This document shows positions 16,173 to 24,286 of a stretch of DNA of 64,000 nt, in pieces. The DNA comes from JADLHS01 sp049840435 (GTDB taxonomy: Bacteria > Verrucomicrobiota > Verrucomicrobiia > Limisphaerales > JADLHS01). Made by a program: the position numbers and the translations under genes. Positions within the stretch are counted from its first letter, which is position 1; every line of letters starts with the position of its first letter. The stretch covers positions 62,001 to 126,000 of the forward strand of contig JASGKY010000044.1 of assembly GCA_049840435.1 (NCBI GenBank). The letters are read 5' to 3'. The notes under the pieces are model-generated. The model made no database searches. It was not told the origin of the DNA and was given only the letters and a program-made list of their open reading frames with translations.

Positions 16173-17123
16173 TTACGGCGACGGTTTCAGGATGGTTGGT
16201 TGCAGCTGCAACCTGCTGGTTTCCCCCGGCTTTTCCAATCGGAGCGACAGACAGCTCGTCTCCAGAAATTTTTGAAACGTCTTCCGCTTGGCCACCACGT
16301 CGTTGTGAGTCATGTCGGTGTGCAAAAAAATGAAACGATTGGTTTGCAACGCTGCCCCGGTCACCGTGGTGTCGGTTGCAAGTAAGGCCGGTTTGTCTTG
16401 CTGCTTTAGCGTGGCGATCATTTCCTCCGTGCGGGTTTTCGTGCCACCGGTGTCTGTGTAGATATTGATGAGTTTGCCCTGCGTTTCTGTATTCCAAGTC
16501 AAAAATCGGTCGGATTGCGCGTATAAGGCATCGAACAACCACACTTCTCGGACTTGCGACTTCATCCCCCCCTGGGCGACGATGCTCGAAATGACCTGAT
16601 AACCACCGCTATGCCCGGAGAGAATGACTTTACCGATGGCGGCTTCGGGCCTCAGCACCTGGTTTTTCTGTAGCGTGGCGAGAACTTCGATCATGAAGTG
16701 TTCGAATCCATCCACGTCTTCCAGCTTTCCACCACTGGAATCTGGCGCATTGCTTGGGCCTTCCGGCACGATCAAGATCGCATTCCGATCACTGGCGACC
16801 AGTTGTTCAACGAGTTGATAATTCTGCAATGTGCCAGTCACCGTGTTGCGCCAGCCGTGAAAGTGGATGACAAAGTCCACCTGCGGGGTTTCCCGGAAAC
16901 CCTTTGGGATGAACAACGCAACCGTGCTGTCCGAGTAATGCTTGGCGGCGGGGAAAAACTCGCCTTTGTAAGTGTGTCCTTCGGCCCGGCTTGCATGGGG
17001 GAATGGAGCGGAAACCAAGGGGACAAGGAGCAATTGGCCTTGCGCAGCGAATTGTGCCGGTAGGGATTCCGCTGCTGCCGGGAGTTGCCACAGACCAATG
17101 AGGAGCAACGCGCACCGTTTCAT
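16173..17123 (-). CDS. Secreted alpha/beta-hydrolase-like protein
   Basis: About 316 residues from ATG 17123, which gives a good signal peptide (MKRCALLLIGLWQLPAAAES); an upstream in-frame ATG would add 24 non-signal residues. The mature part has VDFVIHFHGWRNT (an oxyanion/HG-type motif), the nucleophile elbow GKVILSGHSGGYQ (GxSxG) and a late His (HTDMTHNDVV), the order of an esterase/PHB-depolymerase-like serine hydrolase. It is probably periplasmic or secreted; the substrate is unknown. It stands alone, convergent with the YkvA-like gene. Confidence 0.65.
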   Translation of the reverse strand: MKRCALLLIGLWQLPAAAESLPAQFAAQGQLLLVPLVSAPFPHASRAEGHTYKGEFFPAAKHYSDSTVALFIPKGFRETPQVDFVIHFHGWRNTVTGTLQNYQLVEQLVASDRNAILIVPEGPSNAPDSSGGKLEDVDGFEHFMIEVLATLQKNQVLRPEAAIGKVILSGHSGGYQVISSIVAQGGMKSQVREVWLFDALYAQSDRFLTWNTETQGKLINIYTDTGGTKTRTEEMIATLKQQDKPALLATDTTVTGAALQTNRFIFLHTDMTHNDVVAKRKTFQKFLETSCLSLRLEKPGETSRLQLQPTILKPSP

Positions 17124-17368
17124 GCCCCAAGCATGGCTCAAATTGGGATGAGGGATAGGAAAAAATTTCCCCCTTAAGTGACTCGTCGGTTGCATCTTGC
17201 CGGGGGAAAGTGCCGGAACGGGACACGATTGTCTTCAAGACTCACGGTTTTTGCGAATGAACTGGCGAGTTTGTTCGGAAATTGCGGCTTGGCCAGCCGA
17301 TTGCTTCTCAGACCGTGCCCGGCATGTTGTTTCTGGATGGAGTGCGCGGGCAAAGGCTTTACTCGAAA

Positions 17369-18220
17369 ATGGCAACAACATTAACTCAAGGCGAAGAAGC
17401 CCAGTTAGCGCAGACGATTGAGATGTTTGAGGTTATCACTCAGACCCAGCCGCACGATTATCAGTCGCTGGAAATCCTCAAGGAAGCGTACAGTAAACTG
17501 GGCCGCGAAAAAGACGTCACCGCAACCGCCAAGCGCATTGCGCAGGCGTACGTGCTCGCCGGCCAGTTTTCCTCTGCAATTCTCGAATACGAAACCATCC
17601 TCCAGCACAATCCTAATGATCCGGAAGTGCAGGCAGCGTTGCAAGAAATCGAGGCTAAATCTGCTGCTGCCAATCAACCGGTTACTGCCGACACCGCTGT
17701 TTTTCGAAAAACCGGCGATAGCAGCAGTACGGGCTTCATCAAGCAGCTTGGCACCAGGTCTTCAGGGTCGGTGGACGATGGACGCAAGCAGATGCATAAA
17801 TTGTTCGTGGACGGCAAGATCATCGCGGCGGCGGATTTCGATTTGTGCTGGCCGACGCCAGACTTGTCCGCTCCCCCGAAGGATGTCACCGAACCGTTTA
17901 TTCAGGTCATCGCCGACAAAGGCTTGATGGTGGCTGATTCGGCTTTGAAATTGTTGAGTGATCGCACGCGCATCGCCTATTTGCCACTGGATAAGTACGA
18001 AATCGACATTGAGCTGGCGCGCAGCTTCCCCATGGAAACCTGCCGTCGTTGGGGGGTCTTGCCGTTCGACCGCATGAGTAAATCGGTCATGGTCGCGACA
18101 GCCAATCCGTTCAATCAACAAGCGGCCAAGGAACTAGCGGAAGCCACGAACAACCGGTTGTTGTGGTATCTCGTCCCGCCCGTGGACCTCGTCAAAAACC
18201 TTCGCAAAGTATTTCGCTGA
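17369..18220 (+). CDS. TPR protein with a MshEN/GspE-N-like domain
   Basis: About 283 residues from ATG 17369. Residues 10-110 hold tetratricopeptide-like helices (ITQTQPHDYQSLEILKEAYSKLGRE ... AYVLAGQFSSAILEYETILQHNPND). Residues 130-280 resemble the N-terminal MshEN domain found ahead of PilB/GspE ATPases (LPLDKYEIDIELARSFPMETCRRWGVLPF...VMVATANPFNQQAAKEL). No ATPase domain follows; instead a full PilB-like gene begins two bases later. It probably acts as an adaptor of the pilus/secretion motor. The start is uncertain (ATG 17324 is possible). Confidence 0.7.
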   Translation: MATTLTQGEEAQLAQTIEMFEVITQTQPHDYQSLEILKEAYSKLGREKDVTATAKRIAQAYVLAGQFSSAILEYETILQHNPNDPEVQAALQEIEAKSAAANQPVTADTAVFRKTGDSSSTGFIKQLGTRSSGSVDDGRKQMHKLFVDGKIIAAADFDLCWPTPDLSAPPKDVTEPFIQVIADKGLMVADSALKLLSDRTRIAYLPLDKYEIDIELARSFPMETCRRWGVLPFDRMSKSVMVATANPFNQQAAKELAEATNNRLLWYLVPPVDLVKNLRKVFR

Positions 18221-18222
18221 TC

Positions 18223-19956
18223 ATGCCTCCCGTAAAATCATTTGGCGAACGCATCGCGGACGCTCTCGTGGAAGATGGCTTGCTATCCAGCAAGCAGGTG
18301 GATGAACTGCTCGAGCAGCAAAAGCGCGATGGCACGCGTTTCATCAAGCTTGTCACGGAGAAAGCCTACGTCAGTGAGCAGGATCTCACCGTCTCGATGG
18401 GGCGCGTGCTAAATGTACCGCCCATTAATCTCGCACGGATTAGCATTCCCGCTGAGGTGGCGGACCTGTTGCCCCGGGAAGTTGCCCAGAACCATCGTAT
18501 CGTGCCGGTATCCCGCTTGGAGAACCGGCTGTACGTGGCGATGTCCGATCCGTTGAACGTTCTCGCGGTGGACGACGTCAAGCGCATCACCAAGCTGGAA
18601 GTTTCCACCATGATCGCCTCGGAAAAGGCGATCACCGACAAGCTCAATTCCCTTGATGCCGCCAAAGGCGGTAGCATGGAGGACATCATCCAAGACGCCG
18701 CCGCGAAGGGCGTGGAGGAAGAGGGCGGAATCGAGACGCTCAAAGAGTCGGTGGAAGATGTCAATCTTGACCAGCTCGCCGCCTCCAGCGAAGAAGCGCC
18801 AGTCATCAAGCTCGCCAACATCATTGTGATGCAAGCGATCAAGGATCGAGCAAGCGACGTACACGTTGAGCCGTTTGAGAAGGCTGTTCGCTTGCGCTAC
18901 CGCATTGATGGTGCGTTGATTGACGCGACGCCGCCTCCGAAAAGCATGCAGCTCGCGCTGGCCTCACGGTTCAAGATCATGGCCAGTCTCGACATCGCAG
19001 AACGCCGGTTGCCGCAAGATGGGCGTATGCGCGTCCGGGTCGCGGGCAAGGATTACGATCTCCGCGTCTCTATCATGCCGACGGTGCATGGGGAGAAGAT
19101 CGTGTTACGCGTGCTCGACAAGGGTAATCTCTCCGCCAGCCTCGACAAACTTGGGCTCGATCCTGATACGTTCAATCAATTCCGCGCCGCCGTCGATGCG
19201 CCGCACGGGTTGATCCTGGTCACCGGGCCGACGGGCTCCGGCAAAACCACCACGCTCTACTCCGCGCTGGCTGAACTCAACAACCCCATCTTCAACATCG
19301 TCACGGTGGAAGACCCGGTGGAATTTCAGATTCCTGGCATCAACCAGGTGCCTGTGAAAAAGGAGATCGGCCTCACGTTTGCCAACGCCCTGCGCTCCAT
19401 TTTGCGGCAAGACCCCGACATCATCATGATCGGCGAAATCCGCGATACCGAGACGGCGGAGATTGCCATCGAAGCCTCGCTGACTGGACACCAAGTGCTC
19501 TCGACGATGCACTGTAACGACGCCCCCGGGGCCATTGCCCGTTTGGACGACATGGGGATTGCCCCATTCTTGATTTCGTCCTCGGTGATTCTCTCGTGCG
19601 CGCAACGCTTGATGCGCCGCATTTGTTCGCATTGCAAAGAACCGGTCACGTATCCGACCAAGATGTTCCACGATCTCAACATTGACCCCAGTGCATTTGA
19701 TGGGGTGACGTTGTATCGCGGTCGTGGCTGTGATCGGTGCAAAAACTCTGGTTACTCTGGACGGTTGGCGATCATTGAGGCGATGACCGTGAGCGATGAA
19801 ATTCGCAAGCTCATCATTTCGCGCTCCAACGCGCGCGAGATTAGCAAGATTGCCATCAGTCAGGGCATGCGAACCCTCCGGATGGTGGCGCTTGACCGGG
19901 CGCGCGATGGCCTGTCCACACTGGAACAAGTCATGGTGATGACCGCCGCACATTGA
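18223..19956 (+). CDS. Type IV pilus/type II secretion ATPase PilB/GspE
   Basis: A 577-residue motor ATPase that would power pilus extension or pseudopilus assembly at the inner membrane. Residues 1-145 are the MshEN domain; 195-560 the secretion ATPase. The latter has Walker A GPTGSGKTTT (Lys341), the Asp box (IFNIVTVEDPVEF), Walker B (IIMIGEIRDTETAEIA), the His box (TGHQVLSTMHCNDA) and the zinc-binding cysteine set CSHC...CDRC. ATG 18223 lies two bases after the preceding gene. PilB and GspE cannot be told apart from sequence alone. Pilus partners such as PilT, PilC and PilM are not in the window. Confidence 0.9.
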   Translation: MPPVKSFGERIADALVEDGLLSSKQVDELLEQQKRDGTRFIKLVTEKAYVSEQDLTVSMGRVLNVPPINLARISIPAEVADLLPREVAQNHRIVPVSRLENRLYVAMSDPLNVLAVDDVKRITKLEVSTMIASEKAITDKLNSLDAAKGGSMEDIIQDAAAKGVEEEGGIETLKESVEDVNLDQLAASSEEAPVIKLANIIVMQAIKDRASDVHVEPFEKAVRLRYRIDGALIDATPPPKSMQLALASRFKIMASLDIAERRLPQDGRMRVRVAGKDYDLRVSIMPTVHGEKIVLRVLDKGNLSASLDKLGLDPDTFNQFRAAVDAPHGLILVTGPTGSGKTTTLYSALAELNNPIFNIVTVEDPVEFQIPGINQVPVKKEIGLTFANALRSILRQDPDIIMIGEIRDTETAEIAIEASLTGHQVLSTMHCNDAPGAIARLDDMGIAPFLISSSVILSCAQRLMRRICSHCKEPVTYPTKMFHDLNIDPSAFDGVTLYRGRGCDRCKNSGYSGRLAIIEAMTVSDEIRKLIISRSNAREISKIAISQGMRTLRMVALDRARDGLSTLEQVMVMTAAH

Positions 19957-19977
19957 GCCGGCTATTTCCTGCGAACG

Positions 19978-20017
19978 AAAAACGCCGATTCGATCTCGAA
20001 TCGGCGTTTTTGTTTTG
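19978..20017 (+). terminator. Strong rho-independent terminator after pilB
   Basis: A 15-base stem (AAAAACGCCGATTCG, 19978-19992) pairs perfectly with CGAATCGGCGTTTTT (19997-20011) across a four-base loop, followed by TGTTTT. It lies 22 bases after the pilB-like stop. The A-stem/T-tail symmetry makes it bidirectional, so it can also end the convergent fabG transcript that stops at 20041. Confidence 0.9.
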
Positions 20018-20040
20018 CGCCACAGACAGCGCCGCAGAAA

Positions 20041-20784
20041 TTACATCACCATGCCGCCATCAATGGTCAGCACCTGACCGGTGACGTAGCGGCCCGCGGC
20101 ACTTGCGAGATACAAGGCGCCGCCAGCGATGTCTTCGGCTTGACCGAAGTTTCCCATCGGGATTTGTTTCAATACACCGTCGCGCAACTCGGGCTTCAAT
20201 TCGGAAGTCATGTCCGTCTCGATAAAGCCCGGGGCAATGGCGTTGACCGTGACGCCGCGACCTGCGAGTTCCCGCGCGGCTGACTGCGTGAAACCGATTA
20301 GACCTGCCTTGCTAGCTGCGTAGTTGCACTGGCCCGCGTTACCAATCAGGCCGATGACGGAGGAGATGTTGATGATCCGTCCGGAACGTTGCTTGGCGAA
20401 GGCCCGAAAGAACGCCTTCGTGAAGTTGAATGCGCCCTTCAGGTTCGTGTTCAGGACTGTATCCCAATCTGCATCGCTCATGCGCATCAACAGGCCGTCG
20501 CGCGTGACGCCGGCGTTGTTGACCAAAATGTCCACCTTGCCGCAGTCGGTGAGGATTTTGTCAGCGGCAGCAGTCACGGCGGCACTGTCCGAGACATCCA
20601 CGGCGCAGGCCCAAGCCTTGCGGCCCAGCGCCCGGATTTCTGCGGCGACCTTTTCGGAATTTTCCTGGGTGCGAGAAACGACGACGACATCAGCGCCCTC
20701 GGTGGCGAATTTCAAAGCGATGGCTCGGCCGATGCCGCGACCGGCGCCAGTGACGACTGCAATTTGATTGGCAAGTTGACTCAT
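20041..20784 (-). CDS. fabG: 3-oxoacyl-[acyl-carrier-protein] reductase
   Basis: FabG reduces beta-ketoacyl-ACP with NADPH in fatty acid elongation. The 247 residues from ATG 20784 (MSQLANQIAVVTGAGRGIG) show the Rossmann motif TGAGRGIG, NNAG at about residue 89-92, and the catalytic Ser142, Tyr155 and Lys159 (YAASK). The length matches FabG exactly; a longer in-frame start adds 13 unlikely residues. Its substrate cannot be proved among the many SDR enzymes, but similarity to FabG is high along its length. Confidence 0.88.
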   Translation of the reverse strand: MSQLANQIAVVTGAGRGIGRAIALKFATEGADVVVVSRTQENSEKVAAEIRALGRKAWACAVDVSDSAAVTAAADKILTDCGKVDILVNNAGVTRDGLLMRMSDADWDTVLNTNLKGAFNFTKAFFRAFAKQRSGRIINISSVIGLIGNAGQCNYAASKAGLIGFTQSAARELAGRGVTVNAIAPGFIETDMTSELKPELRDGVLKQIPMGNFGQAEDIAGGALYLASAAGRYVTGQVLTIDGGMVM

Positions 20785-20872
20785 GATGCAGGAAAGCGTG
20801 TTGGGACGCGGGCGATGCGTCAAGCATCCACTGCGGGTGTAGGTTCTGCTTGGCCTGTCCAGCAGTGGCCGG

Positions 20873-21445
20873 TTAGCGCTTTTTCAGCACCATTGGCTCG
20901 AGCCACGCATTGGTGTTGTTGAGATGTTGGCGCAGGAATTTTTGTAACTCCTCAGTGTTGGCCGTCAATGTCAAGCGAACCCCTTCATTGTCCTTTCCGG
21001 CTTCTGCGGGGACGATGATGTGGCGGATCGTCTTTGGATTTTGCTCCACGAGTTTGCCGAGCCATTCGTAGCTCAACAGTTGCAGTTGTAACGTTGGGTT
21101 GATGTTTTTGACCCGGAGCACAACGTGGGTTGGGGTTTGATAATCGACGCGGGCTCGTGGCAGGCTATCGAGGAACTGGTGTCCACCCAGAGTGAACAGA
21201 TGGGTGTCGAATTCGTTGGTTTCACTATTACTCTGGACGGTTAGTCGGTAAGTCTCGGTGGAAATTTTCTCAAAGACCCAGGTGTCTTTGCTGTCGTTAG
21301 TATTTTCCGCATCGCCCCAGACCCCTAATAACGTTGGATCAAAAGTTAGATCTTTCGCGGTATAATAGGGATAAACTGAGGTGACCACACAGCCGGCCAG
21401 CAGGGCCAAGACGAGTCCAAGGACACAAAAAGTAATCGGTTTCAT
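20873..21445 (-). CDS. Putative lipoprotein of unknown function
   Basis: A 190-residue protein with a lipoprotein signal (MKPITFCVLGLVLALLAGC, lipobox LLAGC), so probably anchored to a membrane. The mature part begins VVTSVYPYYTAKDLTFDPTLLGVWGDAEN, a motif that recurs in small lipoproteins where a predicted beta-sandwich compares the value of a product with its expected weight in a cell; I do not know its function. No enzyme motif is visible. It stands alone between fabG and a radical SAM gene on the same strand. Confidence 0.6.
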   Translation of the reverse strand: MKPITFCVLGLVLALLAGCVVTSVYPYYTAKDLTFDPTLLGVWGDAENTNDSKDTWVFEKISTETYRLTVQSNSETNEFDTHLFTLGGHQFLDSLPRARVDYQTPTHVVLRVKNINPTLQLQLLSYEWLGKLVEQNPKTIRHIIVPAEAGKDNEGVRLTLTANTEELQKFLRQHLNNTNAWLEPMVLKKR

Positions 21446-21555
21446 AGGATGTTGGTTTGATTCTTAGGCTGACACGCGATGGCTCACAAACTTAAAACAC
21501 CGGTGGGCGCAAATCGAGTCGCTGGGTTTTTAACACTTTGAGGAGTGGTTGTTGG

Positions 21556-22926
21556 TCAGGCCGCGAGGAGTTGTTCGACTGTGTCAGTCTTGCGTCCGAA
21601 ATTAGGCGAGGTGCGCAACAGGCGTCGGAAGCGTCGGCGCCGCGTTTGGGTTTCGGTTTCGGAATAGAGCTGTTTGACCAGGCCGAGAAAGCCCGTCTGC
21701 AATTCAGCCACACTCATGCAGGTGGGGTTGATGTTGATATCAAACAGCGTGCAAAGTTCCCAAGCGTGGTCACGCAGAATCCGCCCCTCGGCTTTGAGTC
21801 GTTGGTAGAATGGCGTTCCGGGAAAAGCAGTCGGAAAGGTCACTTGCACTTCGTACAGTCCGGAGTCACGAACGAAATGCAGCACGTCGCCAAAAATTTC
21901 TGGGGTGTCACGATCTAGGCCGAGAATGAAGCAACCATTCACGGTGATGCCGTAGGATTGGATCTTGGCGATGGCGGCTTTGTAGTGGTCCTGCTGTCGG
22001 GCTTTCCAGTTATTTTTCAATTCGATGCCATCGAGGCTGCGCCGCTGCGGGCTTTCCAGGCCGATCAGAATCTGCTGGCACCCGGCGTCGCGCAGCAAGG
22101 CGAGCAGCTCCGCGTCCTCTGCCACGCGAATGTCAGTCTCGGTGAACCAACGCAGGTTTTCTTTCGCCAGTTCGCGCAGCAGCTGTTTGTAGTGGTCGCG
22201 ATGAATGAAGCTGTTGTCATCGGCAAACTCGATGAACGGTTTGGGCCAGATGGCCTTGATGGCGTGAATCTCGGCGATCACTTTTTCGACCGGTTTCACC
22301 TTGTAATACGGCGTGAGCAAAATAGAGCTGGCGCAAAACTCACAGCGATGCGGACAACCACGACTCGTTTGGACCGTGATGCGATTGTATTTTTCGGGGT
22401 TCAGCAGGTCAAAGCGTGGCATAGGGGCGTCACGCAAATAGAAATTGCCCGCGGGGGAACTGGTGTAGAGGCGTTGCAAGTTGTCCTCCTCTAGATCGCG
22501 GAGGACCTGCGGCCACAGCGGCTCCCCTTCTCCGATAACCACGCTGGTGCAATGTTCCAGCGATTCCGCCACGAGCGCCGATACCGTGATCCCGCCCATG
22601 ACCACGGGCACATTGCGGGTGCGAAAATAATCAGCCACCGCACAAGCTTCATAAAATTGCGCGGTGAAAGTGCTGATGGCGACCAAGTCGAAATGAGTTG
22701 GTATCTCCGGCAGCTTTTTCAAATCGGCGATCTCGTGGTATTCGACATCGAAACGATCGTTTGGGGTCAGTCCCGCGAGTGTCAGCAGGCCGAGACTGGG
22801 GAGCGAGGCAATCTGTTTGTTGCGTTCCACGAAGCCGGGCAACGTGAGGCCGAGGGCGGTGAGTTCGGCGTTGTGGGCGCGCACGCCGCTCATAGCGATG
22901 AAGCCGATGCGTTTCTTGGTTTTCAT
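21556..22926 (-). CDS. B12-binding-domain radical SAM protein
   Basis: A 456-residue enzyme. Residues 1-145 resemble a cobalamin-binding domain (LDLVAIST-like strand, VVMGGITVSAL, VVIGEGEPLWPQVL). Residues 180-400 are a radical SAM barrel with the cluster motif CPHRCEFC (Cys191, Cys195, Cys198). This class often does methylations or lipid and cofactor modifications; the product is not predictable. ATG 22926 overlaps the stop of the upstream small membrane gene (ATGA), so the two are coupled. Confidence 0.85.
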   Translation of the reverse strand: MKTKKRIGFIAMSGVRAHNAELTALGLTLPGFVERNKQIASLPSLGLLTLAGLTPNDRFDVEYHEIADLKKLPEIPTHFDLVAISTFTAQFYEACAVADYFRTRNVPVVMGGITVSALVAESLEHCTSVVIGEGEPLWPQVLRDLEEDNLQRLYTSSPAGNFYLRDAPMPRFDLLNPEKYNRITVQTSRGCPHRCEFCASSILLTPYYKVKPVEKVIAEIHAIKAIWPKPFIEFADDNSFIHRDHYKQLLRELAKENLRWFTETDIRVAEDAELLALLRDAGCQQILIGLESPQRRSLDGIELKNNWKARQQDHYKAAIAKIQSYGITVNGCFILGLDRDTPEIFGDVLHFVRDSGLYEVQVTFPTAFPGTPFYQRLKAEGRILRDHAWELCTLFDININPTCMSVAELQTGFLGLVKQLYSETETQTRRRRFRRLLRTSPNFGRKTDTVEQLLAA

Positions 22927-23318
22927 GATTTGATGATCTCCAACAACGTGATGATCCCACCGGAAATCAGGCTTAGGACCGGGACGGTGAAGACAAGGTG
23001 GGCTTTGGGAAAATGCGCCATGACCGCACAGCAGATGGGCATGGTGAGAGCCCCGATCATCATTGCGCCGGAGGCTGTGGTCGGCAGCGCCCCCAGAGCG
23101 GGAAGGTTTTTTATGGTTAACCAGAAGAGCAGATTCACCGTGCCGAGTCCGAAAAAGGAGATGTGGCCCAGCCGATACATCCGGCGCTTGTGACTGGCGT
23201 AGCCCCCAAGCCATTTCTCGTCGTGAAAGAACATTCCCAGCACCATGCCGGAAACAAATCCCAGCACGATCCACAGCCAGGCCAGCACCAAGTGCAGGTG
23301 GAGCAAGGTTGTATTCAT
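22923..23318 (-). CDS. Small four-helix membrane protein coupled to the radical SAM gene
   Basis: A 131-residue, very hydrophobic protein with about four membrane helices (residues 5-30, 47-67, 79-98, 107-128) and a conserved-looking loop FFHDEKWLGGYASHKRRMYRLGH that carries three histidines. Its stop overlaps the start of the radical SAM gene by four bases, a strong sign that the two act together. Family not recognised. An upstream in-frame extension to 23453 lacks coding character. Confidence 0.6.
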   Translation of the reverse strand: MNTTLLHLHLVLAWLWIVLGFVSGMVLGMFFHDEKWLGGYASHKRRMYRLGHISFFGLGTVNLLFWLTIKNLPALGALPTTASGAMMIGALTMPICCAVMAHFPKAHLVFTVPVLSLISGGIITLLEIIKS

Positions 23319-23602
23319 CACGCGGACTTTAAGTCCGCCGCACTGGGATCGGTTAATTGATAAAACCGCCGCGCCATCGCCGGAATCAATGGGGCAAAGT
23401 TTTTCCAACCCGCCAAGGTGGCCCGGGGACTTCCCGGTTCGCCTCCTGCACAATTACCGCGAAATACCGGCCTTTCTGGGGAGCTGCCATTTGCCGCGAG
23501 GTCGCACTCCGTAAATCCCCGGTCTGCCGCTACGGATTCGGCCTCCGTTGTCGGAGTCCTTCCATCATGAGATGAATGCCTTGCACAGGACGACGACGCT
23601 TT
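23319..23602. other. Intergenic region between divergent genes
   Basis: 284 bases between the start of the small membrane gene and lepB. No clear gene, RNA or repeat is visible. It should hold divergent promoters, but none stands out by consensus. Confidence 0.4.
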
Positions 23603-24189
23603 ATGGAATTGCCAATTGCCAATACTGCTGCCGAGAACGATGCGGAGAATTCAGCTACCATTGCCGCGCCAGCCGCGGTCGACTATCGCGGGCTGTTCAA
23701 GTGGGCGGTCAAGCATGCCGCCATCTATCTAGTCGTCGCCGTAGCTACCTACGTTTGCTTTCGATTCAGCAACCGATACTTGGTGCAAACCGTGCAGATC
23801 CAAGGCTGCAGCATGTTACCCACTTTGGCTGATGCGCAGTGTTACTTGCTCAACCGCGCGGCTTATCTCCTCCGCGAACCCGCGCCCACCGACATTGTTG
23901 TGTTGCGTGATCCTGAAACCAATGGCTACGCCATCAAACGCGTCATTGCGAAACCGGGGGACGCCATTTTTGTGGAAGGTGGAAAGTTGTTTGTAAATGG
24001 CCAGCTGGTTTCAGAGCCGTATCTAAAGCCTGGCACGAAGACGTACCCGGCTCCAGATATCGCGCCCAGATGTTCATCTGTGGCGTGGATCAGTACTTCG
24101 TTCTAGGCGATAACCGGAATAACAGTGCTGACAGCCGGATTTATGGTACCGTGCCACGTCAAAACATTCTTGGCATGGTTTCACCGTGA
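23603..24189 (+). pseudogene. lepB: Signal peptidase I, frameshifted near 24066
   Basis: LepB removes signal peptides at the outer face of the inner membrane. The first frame (23603-24106) has the N-terminal membrane helix (KHAAIYLVVAVATYVCF), the catalytic Ser motif GCSMLPT and the Lys motif GYAIKRVIAKPGD. After about 24060 the homology moves to another frame: AQMFICGVDQYFVLGDNRNNSADSRIYG..., ending at TGA 24187-24189, which is the conserved LepB box E. One missing base (near 24060-24070, cccaga) explains it. The gene is otherwise complete and of normal length (about 195 residues), so it is either a recent loss or a sequence error. Confidence 0.85.
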
Positions 24190-24229
24190 GCAGGTCCTGT
24201 GGGTACCAACGAATCTTTCTGCGTCGAAA

Positions 24230-24260
24230 CAAAAATCCCACGGCCTTTCGACCGTGGGGC
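24230..24260 (-). terminator. Rho-independent terminator of the PQQ-repeat gene
   Basis: On the minus strand a stem CCCACGG/CCGTGGG (24252-24258 with 24237-24243) around a TCGAAAGG-like loop is followed by ATTTTTGTTT. It begins about 28 bases after the stop of the minus-strand propeller gene, the correct side for that transcript; the convergent lepB ends at 24189. Confidence 0.75.
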
Positions 24261-24286
24261 GACATCGAGCCTAGAGTTGTTTTCCC

